Of a DNA stretch of 64,000 nucleotides, positions 44,561-53,789 are shown piece after piece. How positions within the stretch are numbered: the first letter of the stretch is position 1; each line of letters begins with the position of its first letter. The stretch covers positions 310,001-374,000 of the forward strand of contig JAHHDT010000003.1 of assembly GCA_019739225.1 (NCBI GenBank). The letters run 5' to 3'. The notes beneath the pieces were generated by a model that was not told where the DNA came from, did no database searches, and saw only the letters and a program-made list of their open reading frames with translations. The position numbers and the translations under genes were made by a program. The DNA comes from Aquamicrobium sp. GTDB lineage: Bacteria; Pseudomonadota; Alphaproteobacteria; Rhizobiales; Rhizobiaceae.

Positions 44561-45031
44561 GTGCCAAACCAGAAGATTGACGAAATCGACCGAAAGATTC
44601 TTCGCGCATTGCAGCTCGATGCGAAAATCTCGGTAGGGGATCTGGCCGAAAAAGTAGGACTATCGGCGTCGCCCTGCGCCCGTCGAATCCGTCTGCTAGA
44701 GCGAGGAGGTACCATCAAAGGCTATACGGCAATTGTCGACCAGAAACAGGTCGGACTACCCATCAACGCCTTTGCTTCGATCAAGCTTGAACGCCAGCGT
44801 GAGGAGGATCTCGATCGTTTCCAAGAAGCTGTCTCGCGTTGGCCCGAAGTGCTGGACTGCTATCTGATGACTGGCCAGCGGGACTACCTGATGCGCATTG
44901 TTGCACAGGACCTGGAAGCCTATGAGCGCTTCATCAAGGATAAGCTAACGCGGCTGGAGAACATCGCCTCGATCGAGACGAGTTTCGCACTTGGTCAGGT
45001 CAAGCGATCGGAAGTCTTGCCCATCCAATGA
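44561..45031 (+). CDS. Lrp/AsnC-family transcriptional regulator
   Basis: The 156-residue protein begins PNQKIDEIDRKILRALQLDA, has the winged helix KISVGDLAEKVGLSASPCAR with RRIRLLERGG, and the ligand-sensing RAM domain (CYLMTGQRDYLMRIVAQDLE). It starts with GTG at 44561 with GGTG-type spacing. It diverges from the E1-type enzyme gene across 123 bp, so it most likely controls that gene in response to an amino acid, probably one whose degradation yields the oxoacid substrate (inference). Confidence 0.93.
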   Translation: MPNQKIDEIDRKILRALQLDAKISVGDLAEKVGLSASPCARRIRLLERGGTIKGYTAIVDQKQVGLPINAFASIKLERQREEDLDRFQEAVSRWPEVLDCYLMTGQRDYLMRIVAQDLEAYERFIKDKLTRLENIASIETSFALGQVKRSEVLPIQ

Positions 45032-45394
45032 GCGGCTAAGCCGGCACATAAATCCGGAGCGGTTGGTCTGGCGATCTTCGTTCAGAGATCCTTTCTTCGC
45101 CCCCTTCCAGGGCGGTTCGGCACCGTCTGGCCGAATAATGATGCGGTCGATCTTCAGATTTGATCGCTTGATCTGTCTGCATTGCCGGGTACGTGCATTC
45201 TGATCCTTCGCGTGTTTTGATGGGAAACGGCTAGCCGATTTCATCCAATACCATTGGCATAATCTAAGCCGGTTCAATTATCGGAGTAGCACCCGTGGCG
45301 GCTCGGCACCCACGTCAACGCAAGGCCTAACCACCGCGATCCGATACAGTCTTCATCATTCGCTTAAAGGAATTGCAAGGACCGTGCGTGAGAC
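45032..45394. other. Intergenic stretch, promoter region for the c-di-GMP pair
   Basis: No gene is supported; minus-strand frames here lack any family features. Probably holds the promoter of the following pair. Confidence 0.5.
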
Positions 45395-46420
45395 TTGGAC
45401 GTGCTGTTCAACGGGGCTTGGCGATCAGCGTTGACTAAGCTTGAAACAGAATTGGCGGGTATCCAAAGTGCCTATTTGCTTATGCGACGGGCGCTCGACC
45501 TGCTGCCTGACGGCGTTTTGATCATCGGCGAGAATCGCCAGGTTCTCTATTGCAACGAAGCGTTCCGACAACTGTGGCGAATCCCGCGGCAGATCCTGGA
45601 ATGTGGAGATCGGGCTATGCTGGACCATGTTCTTGCGCAGCTCGACGACTCGAAATCGTTCTTGGGGCTCGTTGAGCGCCTCTATGAAAGCCCAGATCCA
45701 TCTGATGATGAACTCACCTTCAAGGACGGTCGCGTCTTCAATCGCAAAAGCATCGCTCTGGACGGTGGAGACGATGGTTACAGCCGGATTTGGATATTCA
45801 GTGACGTAACCGAAGCCTGGAGCGCACGGATCGATGCGTTGACCGGTCTCTTAAACAGGCGCGCCTATGCGGCCGAGCTCCCGGAATTTATGTCGAATGT
45901 TCAAAACGGTCGTGTGAAGTCGTTTGCCTTGGCCGACCTTGATCATTTCAAGGCATACAACGATCAATACGGCCATGCTGCAGGTGATTTCGTTCTAGAA
46001 AGAGTGGGCGAAACTCTGCGCCAGATGTGTGACGAGTATTCGGGCAAGGCTTACCGTATCGGCGGAGAGGAATTTGCCATCGCCTCTGCGCATGACGATG
46101 ACACGGCCGCCGTCGCGTTTCACCAGATGATCGCAGATAAGATTGAAGGCTTTCAAATACGTCACGCCGGCAATCTACCCCACGGCGTGGTCACCATATC
46201 GGCTGGGCTTGGGCTATTTGCTGGGGAGGGGGAGGCAAAGGCCATATTCGCCGCAGTGGATCGGGCCCTCTACCAGGCAAAGAAGCTCGGCAGGAATAAA
46301 CTGGCTCAAGCCGTCATGAGCAAGGCCTGCACCGCATCCGAGGCAAGATTGGAGAAATCAATCACTCAATCTCAACCTATTCGCAAGGACAGCGTTGTAC
46401 TGCTAACTGGGAGTACATGA
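45395..46420 (+). CDS. PAS-GGDEF diguanylate cyclase
   Basis: The 341-residue protein has a PAS domain at about 32-140 (LLPDGVLIIGENRQVLYCN) and a GGDEF domain at about 145-305 with DALTGLLNRRAYAAEL, LADLDHFKAYND and the intact signature RIGGEEFAIA at 223-227. It should make c-di-GMP. No RxxD inhibitory site is seen at the usual place. Start is uncertain: TTG 45395 or a GTG 6 bp later. Its stop overlaps the start of the next gene (ATGA). Confidence 0.92.
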   Translation: MDVLFNGAWRSALTKLETELAGIQSAYLLMRRALDLLPDGVLIIGENRQVLYCNEAFRQLWRIPRQILECGDRAMLDHVLAQLDDSKSFLGLVERLYESPDPSDDELTFKDGRVFNRKSIALDGGDDGYSRIWIFSDVTEAWSARIDALTGLLNRRAYAAELPEFMSNVQNGRVKSFALADLDHFKAYNDQYGHAAGDFVLERVGETLRQMCDEYSGKAYRIGGEEFAIASAHDDDTAAVAFHQMIADKIEGFQIRHAGNLPHGVVTISAGLGLFAGEGEAKAIFAAVDRALYQAKKLGRNKLAQAVMSKACTASEARLEKSITQSQPIRKDSVVLLTGST

Positions 46421-49083
46421 TCAGCACATTAGCGAGGACCGGGGGAGAACTCGGCATGGCGAGTTCAAGCAACGAAATTACTTTTCCGGCACGGGCTGAC
46501 CGACTATTTGACGACCTTACGCGTTCCGTACCAGGTTTCGTCTGGCTGTCTGACCTCGCCGGCAATGTCGACTTCGTGAATTGCGCCTGGTGTGAATACA
46601 CGGGCTTTTCGAGCGAGGCCTCGCACGGGAGGGGATGGATCGAAGCGGTGCATCCCGATGACCTCACCACCATAGAGGATGTCACTAAAGCACCCCCTGA
46701 TGGAGGATCCCAAACCCACGAGATTCAAGTCCGTTTCCGACGCAAGGATGGGCGGTACCGGTGGCATCTCGTGAGAGCAAATCCTCTCGGAGATAACCAG
46801 GACAGGTGGATTGGATGCTCTATCGACATCCACGATATGGTTGCGATCCAGAAGAAGGACCGCGAGCAGGCGGACATACTGGGAAGAATCGTGTCAGGGG
46901 AGGCGGTAGACGCGATCCTGGAGGAACTATGCGCGCTGGGGGAGGAGCAGCTGGCCGGTAGCCGCTGTACTGTCCTGCTTCTCGACGACGAAGGGCGCGA
47001 ATTCATAGGTGGTGCGGCGTCGTTTTTGCCCGCCGATATTCAAGCGTTGATCCCTGGAACCAAGGCTGGCACAGGTGTCGGCTCCTGCGGAACGGCGGCA
47101 TTCGAGAAGCGCGATGTCATATCATCGAGCATAGCGACCGACCCTTTGTGGGAAAGCTGGCGAGGCGTGTTTGCGCCTTTGGGTGTCAAGGCTTGCTGGT
47201 CGCGGCCGGTTTATGGGACTGACGGCAGAGTACTTGCCACGTTTGGCTTCTACTTTTTCGAAGAGCGGAGGCCGAGCAGGGACGAGCTACAGAACCTTGA
47301 TAGTCTGGGGCAACTCGCAGCGCTCGCAATTGAAAAGGCGAGGACGACCCAGGCGCTCCGTGAAAGCGAGGACCACCATCGTCATACAGTGGAGCATAAC
47401 CCTCAGATACCATGGACCGCCGACACCCATGGCAGAATCTTGAGTGTTTCTTCACGTTGGCACGAAGCGACCGGTCTATCCGTCGCCAGTGCTCTGGGCA
47501 ACGGATGGTTCCAGGCGCTGCATCCTGATGATGTTGCGGATGTGAAGACCTACTGGGCGGCCAGGCTTGAAACCGGCGATCCCGCCGACCTGAAGTATCG
47601 CATCCGGCTGCATGACGGAAGCTACCGGTGGGTGCGCGCACGTGCAACGCCTCGGCGGGACGAAGACGGCCGGATAATGCTGTGGTACGGGGCGGTGGAG
47701 GACATCCACGACCTTGAATTGGCCAACGAGCGATTGCGTAAACTGGCGTTCACGGATGAACTCACCCGGCTTCCGAACAGGCGAACGTTTGAAAACGCGC
47801 TCGGCGAGGCATTGTCTGACGCTGAAACCCGACATCCGGTCGAGCTCCTTATTATAGATCTCTTGGGGTTCAGGCATCTGAACGATCGGTACGGCCACGA
47901 GGCTGGCGATGCAACCTTGCGGATGTTTGCTGCACTTTTGCGGAGCTGTTTTACAAAAGACGACGTTATCGGGCGCATCGCCGGCGATCAATTCGCTGTT
48001 GTGCTTCATGATCAGGTCGGAGAGGCGGGCTTGCAGCGGTACGCCGCGCGTCTTGCCAAGCAGTTGGAGCAGCGCCTTGCCCGTAATACCAAGGCCCGCA
48101 ACATTGGCGTCAACATTGGGTGTGCACTGTCAGCCCCTGGCGATCGCTGCGACGACTTGCTGCGTCGGGCCAAGGCCGCGCTTTATGCCGCCAAGGACGG
48201 CGGCCATGGCACAGCGAAGTTGTTCACCCCAGCGCTTCAGCACTCGATCGACGCGAGAATCGAACAGATCGAGCTAGCAAGAGACGCTCTTAAGGCCAAC
48301 TGGCTGGTCCCGTACTACCAGCCGATGATCGATCTCGTGAGTGGAAAGGTGGCAGGCGCCGAAGCCCTATTGAGGGTCAAACACCCGGCTGGCGGTGTTC
48401 GCTCCCCGGCCTCGATCTGGGCGGCACTTGACGCTCCGAAAATCGGCAAAGCTATCAATGATCAAATGCTGTCCCTAGTCCTTGCTGATTTAGGGGAATG
48501 GGGGCCTTGGCCGAAGGACCTGGGAAGCATTTCCATCAACCTTTCTACGGAAATCCTGACCCAAGAGGGACTGGCCCGGTCGCTCCTTCGAAAACTGGAA
48601 AAGCGCGCTCTTGAACCGCATAACGTCACCGTGGAAATTACCGAGCGTGTGATGGTCGATGAGCTGGCTCCTCGGGCGCGACATTCCCTTGAGCAGCTGC
48701 GGAGACAGGGCGTGCGTGTGTCACTAGATGATTTCGGCACAGGGTTCGCATCGCTGACTCATCTCCAGCGGCTTCCGGTAGACGAGATCAAGATCGATCG
48801 GTCGTTTGTCGCCGATCTCCTGCAAGATCGATCGGGGAGGGCAATCGTGAAATCGATGATCCACCTTGGTCAAAACATGGGTGTCGATGTCGTTGCGGAA
48901 GGGGTGGAGACGGCTGAGCAGGCAGCTCTTCTGAGAGACTGGGGCTGCCGCTTCGCGCAAGGCTATTATTTCTACCGACCACTGCCAGCAAAAGACTTCG
49001 GACCTATTTGGGGCGCGATCACAAAAGCCGACAGCGAGTTGCGCAAACGTTCTGCGTCACCGTCCGTCACAGGATCGAACTAG
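46417..49083 (+). CDS. PAS-GAF-PAS-GGDEF-EAL protein, likely c-di-GMP phosphodiesterase
   Basis: The 888-residue protein has PAS at about 28-145, a GAF domain at about 160-310 (SRCTVLLLDDEGREFIGGAA), PAS at about 320-440, a degenerate GGDEF (RIAGDQFAVV in place of GGDEF) and a complete EAL domain. EAL residues visible are EALLRVKHP, SINLSTEIL, VEITERV, DDFGTGFASL, IKIDRSFV, EGVETAEQ and QGYYFYRPL. The degenerate GGDEF probably acts as a GTP sensor. Translational coupling to the cyclase gene suggests the two set local c-di-GMP in opposite directions. Confidence 0.93.
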   Translation: MISTLARTGGELGMASSSNEITFPARADRLFDDLTRSVPGFVWLSDLAGNVDFVNCAWCEYTGFSSEASHGRGWIEAVHPDDLTTIEDVTKAPPDGGSQTHEIQVRFRRKDGRYRWHLVRANPLGDNQDRWIGCSIDIHDMVAIQKKDREQADILGRIVSGEAVDAILEELCALGEEQLAGSRCTVLLLDDEGREFIGGAASFLPADIQALIPGTKAGTGVGSCGTAAFEKRDVISSSIATDPLWESWRGVFAPLGVKACWSRPVYGTDGRVLATFGFYFFEERRPSRDELQNLDSLGQLAALAIEKARTTQALRESEDHHRHTVEHNPQIPWTADTHGRILSVSSRWHEATGLSVASALGNGWFQALHPDDVADVKTYWAARLETGDPADLKYRIRLHDGSYRWVRARATPRRDEDGRIMLWYGAVEDIHDLELANERLRKLAFTDELTRLPNRRTFENALGEALSDAETRHPVELLIIDLLGFRHLNDRYGHEAGDATLRMFAALLRSCFTKDDVIGRIAGDQFAVVLHDQVGEAGLQRYAARLAKQLEQRLARNTKARNIGVNIGCALSAPGDRCDDLLRRAKAALYAAKDGGHGTAKLFTPALQHSIDARIEQIELARDALKANWLVPYYQPMIDLVSGKVAGAEALLRVKHPAGGVRSPASIWAALDAPKIGKAINDQMLSLVLADLGEWGPWPKDLGSISINLSTEILTQEGLARSLLRKLEKRALEPHNVTVEITERVMVDELAPRARHSLEQLRRQGVRVSLDDFGTGFASLTHLQRLPVDEIKIDRSFVADLLQDRSGRAIVKSMIHLGQNMGVDVVAEGVETAEQAALLRDWGCRFAQGYYFYRPLPAKDFGPIWGAITKADSELRKRSASPSVTGSN

Positions 49084-49436
49084 GTTCGACGAAGCATTAT
49101 GCCGTCATGACAATCGGGTCCGCGGAACAGGATCAAGCGCCCATGGTCGTTTGTCATGAAGGAGGTGGGAGGGCTCGTCGACATCATCTTCCGTAGCCCA
49201 TTTCCAGCAGCCATGACCGATCCAGCCGGGAATATCCGGCTTTACCCGAAAAGAGTGGTCGCGATGGAGGCTGTTCGTATGGGAGGCCGGGAGCGCTCAA
49301 CGAGGATTGGCTTGTCTGGCATCAGCGGACAGCATTGTGCATGGTATGCTAGAGAGGGCCCGCTGCCGCCGGCATTTGTGGGGGCGGCTTGGCGACATGA
49401 CGTTTTGAGTCGCTCCCTAGGGACCTCGAGATATCC
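49084..49436. other. Intergenic stretch with no supportable gene
   Basis: A short plus-strand frame at 49156-49449 runs into the next gene and has no family features. The region probably carries the promoter for the hydrolase-exonuclease pair. Confidence 0.5.
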
Positions 49437-50072
49437 ATGCGATTCTTGATCGACGATCCGGGCAAAGCTTATGCTACCGTCCTGCTCGCCCACGGAGCGG
49501 GAGCCCCAATGGACTCGACTGCGATGGCGGGTCTCACCAGCGCCCTTGTCGACGTCGGGTTGCGCGTAGCCCGCTTCGAGTTCGAGTACATGGCCGCGCA
49601 CCGCGTTGGTCGCCGCACGCCCCCACCCAGAGCGGAATTGCTGAAGCAGGAATACTGTCTCGCCGTAGGGGAGTTGAAGCGTTCTGGTCCGCTCATCATT
49701 GGCGGAAAGTCGATGGGTGCCCGTGTAGCATCGATGGTTGTCGATGAGTTCTACGAAGATTGCGTCGTGACGGGTCTGCTATGCATTGGTTATCCCTTTC
49801 ATCCACCTGCTAAACCGCAGCAGCTGCGTACAGCGCATCTGGAGACGCTCAAGACACCGGCGCTTTTCTGCCAGGGCACCCGCGACAAGTTCGGCACCCG
49901 CGCGGAGGTTGAAACGTACGGATTGCCAGATCGGATTGAAATTCTGTGGCTCGAGGATGGCGACCATGACCTTCAGCCACGCAAGAAGCTCTCTGGCTTT
50001 TCGCAAGACCAGCACCTTAAAACGCTTGCCCGGACCACGCGGGATTGGGTCCATCGGCTTATCAGTTCATGA
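49437..50072 (+). CDS. Alpha/beta-fold hydrolase (Tex30/KANL3-like)
   Basis: The 211-residue protein has TVLLAHGAGAPMDSTAM (oxyanion loop), the nucleophile elbow GGKSMGARVAS, the acid position QGTRDKFGTR and the His in LEDGDHDLQP. The family is a small-hydrolase group without a defined substrate. It overlaps the next gene by ATGA, so the two are translationally coupled. Confidence 0.88.
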   Translation: MRFLIDDPGKAYATVLLAHGAGAPMDSTAMAGLTSALVDVGLRVARFEFEYMAAHRVGRRTPPPRAELLKQEYCLAVGELKRSGPLIIGGKSMGARVASMVVDEFYEDCVVTGLLCIGYPFHPPAKPQQLRTAHLETLKTPALFCQGTRDKFGTRAEVETYGLPDRIEILWLEDGDHDLQPRKKLSGFSQDQHLKTLARTTRDWVHRLISS

Positions 50073-50842
50073 AAATCGCGACTTTCAACATCAACGGCAT
50101 CAACAGTCGGCTCCCCAATTTGCTGGAGTGGCTGGGGGCTACCCGGCCGGCGGTTGTGTGCTTGCAGGAACTTAAGGCAGATCAGACGGGGTTTCCGGAA
50201 GGTCCTGTCTCCGCAGCTGGCTATGAGGCGGTCTGGTCAGGGCAGCGCAGCTGGAACGGTGTTGCCATCCTTTCCCGCATCGGCCAGCCGATCCTGACCC
50301 GTTCGAGCCTCCCCGGCGACGCTACTGACCACCAGGCACGTTACATTGAAGCCGCGGTTGCGGGGATTCTCGTGGCTTCAATCTATGCGCCCAATGGAAA
50401 TCCGCAGCCAGGTCCCAAGTTCGACTACAAACTCGCGTGGCTGGAACGGTTACGCAAGCACGCCGCCGCGCTGCGCAGGACAGGCGCCCCTATCGTACTG
50501 GCGGGCGACTATAATGTCGCGCCGAGCGACCTTGATATTTATCCCACCAAGTCGTGGGACGAGGATGCGCTCATCCAGCCTGAAAGCCGGGCAGCCTATC
50601 GCCGGCTCGTCGGCAGAACATGGACCGATGCCGTGCGCTACCTTCATCCGCGCGAACGTATCTACACATTCTGGCACTACAGGCGCATGCGATGGCAACG
50701 TGATGCTGGCCTGCGTCTGGACCATCTGTTGGTCAGCTCCAACCTTCGCGAGAGGTTGGCAGGAGCGGGCGTCGACCGTGAGGTCAGAGGATTTGAGGGC
50801 GCCAGTGATCATGCGCCGGCCTGGCTCACGCTGGCGGACTAG
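50069..50842 (+). CDS. xth: Exodeoxyribonuclease III (AP endonuclease family)
   Basis: The 257-residue protein begins KIATFNINGINSRLPNLLEW and has QELKADQTGFP (metal Glu), GDYNVAPSDLDIYP (Asp/Asn catalytic loop) and GASDHAPAWL (His general base). It cuts DNA at abasic sites and degrades 3' ends. The start at 50069 overlaps the hydrolase stop. Chromosomal xth is usual, so this may be a second, accessory copy. Confidence 0.93.
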   Translation: MKIATFNINGINSRLPNLLEWLGATRPAVVCLQELKADQTGFPEGPVSAAGYEAVWSGQRSWNGVAILSRIGQPILTRSSLPGDATDHQARYIEAAVAGILVASIYAPNGNPQPGPKFDYKLAWLERLRKHAAALRRTGAPIVLAGDYNVAPSDLDIYPTKSWDEDALIQPESRAAYRRLVGRTWTDAVRYLHPRERIYTFWHYRRMRWQRDAGLRLDHLLVSSNLRERLAGAGVDREVRGFEGASDHAPAWLTLAD

Positions 50843-50962
50843 CTAGAAGACCTGACGGAGCCGTTCACGCGAGAATAAGGGTGAAGCTGCAGGCGGCATG
50901 GAATGGTCGCGCTGCGCCCACGACATGCAGCGCAGCGCATAGTCAATCAAGACCGGACGAAA

Positions 50963-51256
50963 TCAGGTGGGAAGCCGTTCGTCTCGTGAAGGCGGGGGCG
51001 CTTTTGCAAGCGGCTCATCAAGCAGTATGCCTCGCCGACGGGCGTACGCGACGAAGACATCATGGGCTTCCTGCGGGGAGCAACGTTCGGTCAGAGCATC
51101 GCGACAGGCATCGCAGGTGGCGTGATAGACCTCGTCGCGAAGGAGCTTGGGCACTTCCTCCAGATATGCGTACGCTTCACGAACCCTAGCGATAGTGCGG
51201 GGAAAACCGAGGCCCACCAGAACTGTGACAGAATGCTGAAAAGTGTCGTTGCGCAT
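50963..51256 (-). CDS. DUF982-family protein (second copy)
   Basis: The 97-residue protein reads FQHSVTVLVGLGFPRTIARV, REAYAYLEEVPKLLRD and AHDVFVAYARRRGILLD, a DUF982 protein of the longer type. AGAGGGC lies seven bases before ATG 51256. The longer open frame to 51568 is outside the family. It is distinct from the copies at 41213 and 51360, so DUF982 has several divergent members here. Confidence 0.85.
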   Translation of the reverse strand: MRNDTFQHSVTVLVGLGFPRTIARVREAYAYLEEVPKLLRDEVYHATCDACRDALTERCSPQEAHDVFVAYARRRGILLDEPLAKAPPPSRDERLPT

Positions 51257-51359
51257 ATTAAAGCCCTCTTGTTGTGACGTCTTTTTTTTGGGGTACCGCA
51301 AGCGCGGCAGCGCTTCTAAACCTTGAAAGCAGCAAATAGTTCCAGCGACCTTCCCAATG

Positions 51360-51608
51360 TCACCCATGAAGTATCCCCGCTTCATCCGCAGCAGCGGCGA
51401 AGGCCATACGCGCCGCTGCGCGGGCGCTGTCACTCGAGGGGTCCTGCAGCGCCTTTGCCACCGCTTCTTTGGCATTAGCGTAGGCAGGCCCATTCTGTTC
51501 CGGCCACTCGCCGAGCAGCATCTCTGCCGCTTTTTCCAACCGCTCCACGTTGCGAATGCCGCCGTCACTGATCAGCACGCGAACGGGTTCATCCCACCAA
51601 TCCTTCAT
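51360..51608 (-). CDS. DUF982-family protein (third copy)
   Basis: The 82-residue protein begins KDWWDEPVRVLISDGGIRNV and has EKAAEMLLGEWPEQNGPAY and ARMAFAAAADEAGI, matching the short DUF982 pattern of the copy at 41213. GGAGAG lies before ATG 51608; an ATG at 51629 has no ribosome site. It lies 103 bp upstream of the second copy in the same direction. Confidence 0.85.
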   Translation of the reverse strand: MKDWWDEPVRVLISDGGIRNVERLEKAAEMLLGEWPEQNGPAYANAKEAVAKALQDPSSDSARAAARMAFAAAADEAGILHG

Positions 51609-51783
51609 CACAGGCTCTCCGATTGCCATTGCATCAACGCAACCAATCGGGAACGGTTGCCCCCGCACCCGCCGAATGATCGATCGATGGAGCGGGCCGA
51701 TCGCCCGGGCACCGCATCTGCGCCCTCGACGGTGCATGTTCTCTCCCGGCGCACCAATCGTTACGCCTGTGGGCCAGATCGCT

Positions 51784-52755
51784 TCAGAGCTTTGGCGGAA
51801 CGACCTTATCCGCCATTTCCGCTCCGCGGGTTCCCATGGGGCGGGCGGGGCCTGTTGTAGTGTCCTTTGAGGTTTGGTGTTCGAGCTCCGCGTTGATCTC
51901 AGCTCCGATCAACAAAATGGTTACCGATATCCACGTCCAAACCATCAAGCCCATGACCGCGCCTAACGAGCCGTATGTGGCGTTATAGTTCGCAAAATTC
52001 TCAAGATACCAAGAGAATAAGACGGAGGTTGCTACCCACACGATTGTGGCAGCAGCTGAACCCCAGGTAATCCAGCGCCATTTCGCTGCAGAGCGGCTTG
52101 GAGCCCACCGATAGATGGCTGATATAGCCAAGGCCACAGTCGACAATAGAACCGGCCAGCGCAACCATCGGATGAGAATTTCGGTCCAGCCTTCCAGTCT
52201 GAAAGCTGCTAGCAAGACGGGGACTATGCCGACAGTGATGAGGAACAGGATGCCGACCACCAGGCCTCCCATGGTAAATGCGAGGGCCATGAGATTATAC
52301 TTCAAGAAGCTGCGTTTCTCGGCTTCTTCATAGACCACGTTCATCGCGTCAAAAATCGCTTTGACGCCGCTGTTCGCGCTCCAGATCGCAATCAGTAGTC
52401 CCAAGGTGAATCCGAAGCTCAAGGCATCCACGTCCTGCCGTGACAATGCGTCTAACTGGCTCTCGATAATCTCTACGCCGCCGGACGGAAGTAGGCCGCC
52501 CAAGAAGGAGATGTGTTCCGCGATTGTGGTTGGATCGGCCACGAACCCGTACAAGGAGACGAATGCGGCCAAGGCAGGAAACAGGGCCAGGAGAAGGTAA
52601 TACGTGACCCCTGCCGCGGTGAGCATGACGCGATCATCAATGACCTCCGCGTAGACCCTCTTAATGACCGACCACCATCCACCCGCCGGAATATCGGAAG
52701 GCGATGCAGCTGATCGTCCCTGATCGCCACGGTGGAGATTTGGCGCCGCAGCCAT
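51784..52755 (-). CDS. YihY/BrkB-family inner membrane protein
   Basis: The 323-residue protein has six hydrophobic helices with the family phrases DDRVMLTAAGVTYYLLLALF, PALAAFVSLYGFVADPTT, IWSANSGVKAIFDAMNVVYE and YLENFANYNATYGSLGAVMG. YihY proteins were once annotated as RNase BN and are of unsettled transport function. The ATG at 52755 begins AAAPNLHRGDQG, without homology until about residue 30. The open frame extends far upstream into non-coding sequence and was not used. Confidence 0.92.
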   Translation of the reverse strand: MAAAPNLHRGDQGRSAASPSDIPAGGWWSVIKRVYAEVIDDRVMLTAAGVTYYLLLALFPALAAFVSLYGFVADPTTIAEHISFLGGLLPSGGVEIIESQLDALSRQDVDALSFGFTLGLLIAIWSANSGVKAIFDAMNVVYEEAEKRSFLKYNLMALAFTMGGLVVGILFLITVGIVPVLLAAFRLEGWTEILIRWLRWPVLLSTVALAISAIYRWAPSRSAAKWRWITWGSAAATIVWVATSVLFSWYLENFANYNATYGSLGAVMGLMVWTWISVTILLIGAEINAELEHQTSKDTTTGPARPMGTRGAEMADKVVPPKL

Positions 52756-52921
52756 TTGAAACCCTCCGCATATCTTCGCGTCTGCCAACAGAACCCTCAT
52801 CGATGCCTGGTGTTCCCTCCGGCGACGGTCGAGCCCGTTACTGCATTCCTGTGTCCGGAAGGAGTTGCGTCGGCAACAGCAAGTGAATGAACCTGGAGAG
52901 GCCCGAACTCCCTTATTCGGG

Positions 52922-53021
52922 CGCGGCCACCGAGGTCGAAAAGGTCGTCGACGATCTTGGCCGAGGTATTGTCTGCATCGATCAGCACGGCGAGGCGGGG
53001 AGAACCTGTTTCTGTAACCAT
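52922..53021 (-). pseudogene. NYN-domain protein, N-terminal fragment
   Basis: The minus strand starts with ATG and reads VTETGSPRLAVLIDADNTSA, KIVDDLFDL, the first strand-loop-helix of NYN/LabA-type nuclease proteins with the catalytic Asp residues. After about 33 codons the frame loses all similarity and runs into unrelated sequence. The fragment is therefore a truncated gene. Confidence 0.6.
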
Positions 53022-53211
53022 TGGCTGAAGGTCCTTCCGGGCAGCTTGATGCATGCCTGGCACGCAGATTCTCTCGCCGCGATGCCGTGGGCGGAAATGT
53101 GCTGTTGAGCTGTTCGGGACTGGCTTTCGGCGCGAAGAAAGCTTCGAAGGACGCGCTAGCGGTCCTTCGCGACGTCCGGAATTCTCCCAAAGTAGCGGCA
53201 GGCACTAAAAT

Positions 53212-53302
53212 CATTTGTCGCGCTTGTTGCGTGCCCGTCGCCTCCAGAGTGTTGCTCGTGAAATGCCCAGCCGCCTTGCCGCTCCGCCGACCCTTTCCTC
53301 GC
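53212..53302 (-). pseudogene. Fis-type helix-turn-helix C-terminal scrap
   Basis: The minus strand reads EERVGGAARRLGISRATLWR then RRARNKRDK and a stop, with the typical AARRLGISRATLWRR helix-turn-helix of Fis/NtrC C-termini. The preceding 20 codons are shifted by one base. Too short to assign a gene; it marks another rearrangement point between the NYN and ctaG fragments. Confidence 0.4.
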
Positions 53303-53365
53303 TTTCCATCCTCGGGCGCGATCGATACGTTCTCTTTCCGCCTGTTCACGCGCGCCCTCGCGACA

Positions 53366-53783
53366 TCATGCGGCTGTCTGAACCAGGAAGGCCGGGCCCG
53401 TATTCGCCGACAAGTATCCAAACCAGCCAGGAACCGCCGACGACGAACGGCAGCGGTTCGAACAAAGCCATCTTGTCGCCTCCAACGGGAGCCAACGCGC
53501 GGCCGCCTCATGCATCGCCGGCGCATGCCAGCCCCAGACGACCGCGAACTCCAAAGCCGAAGCAGCAAGTGCGCCCAGCAGCAGGCGGCGCGGCGCTCGG
53601 ATGTTTGGGAAAAGCCGCAACAGGCCAATGACGATCATCGGCGCAGCGACCACCGCGACGGCGAGATGAAGGATCATGTGCGGGGAAAATGCTCTGCGGG
53701 CCAAAACGGGGAGGGGCCCCCATCCACAGCCAGGCGAGCAGCACCAGCCCGGCTAGGAACGGCCAGCCGCGGCTTATCCGCAT
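53366..53783 (-). pseudogene. ctaG-like cytochrome oxidase assembly gene, frameshifted and truncated
   Basis: The ATG at 53783 begins RISRGWPFLAGLVLLAWLWM; near 53715 the frame shifts and continues LARRAFSPHMILHLAVAVVA, APMIVIGLLRLFPNIRAP and LEFAVVWGWHAPAMHEAAA. This is the Caa3_CtaG family, whose HMxxH and WxWHxP helices are needed for Cu(B) insertion into heme-copper oxidases. Only about half of the protein is left. An intact relative lies at 60477-61058. Confidence 0.75.
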
Positions 53784-53789
53784 GTCGAT

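Noticed and set aside
51784-53628. A 614-codon frame on the minus strand
   Set aside because: Only the last 323 codons, from ATG 52755, are the YihY protein; the rest is Arg-rich, has no family features and overlaps other gene fragments.
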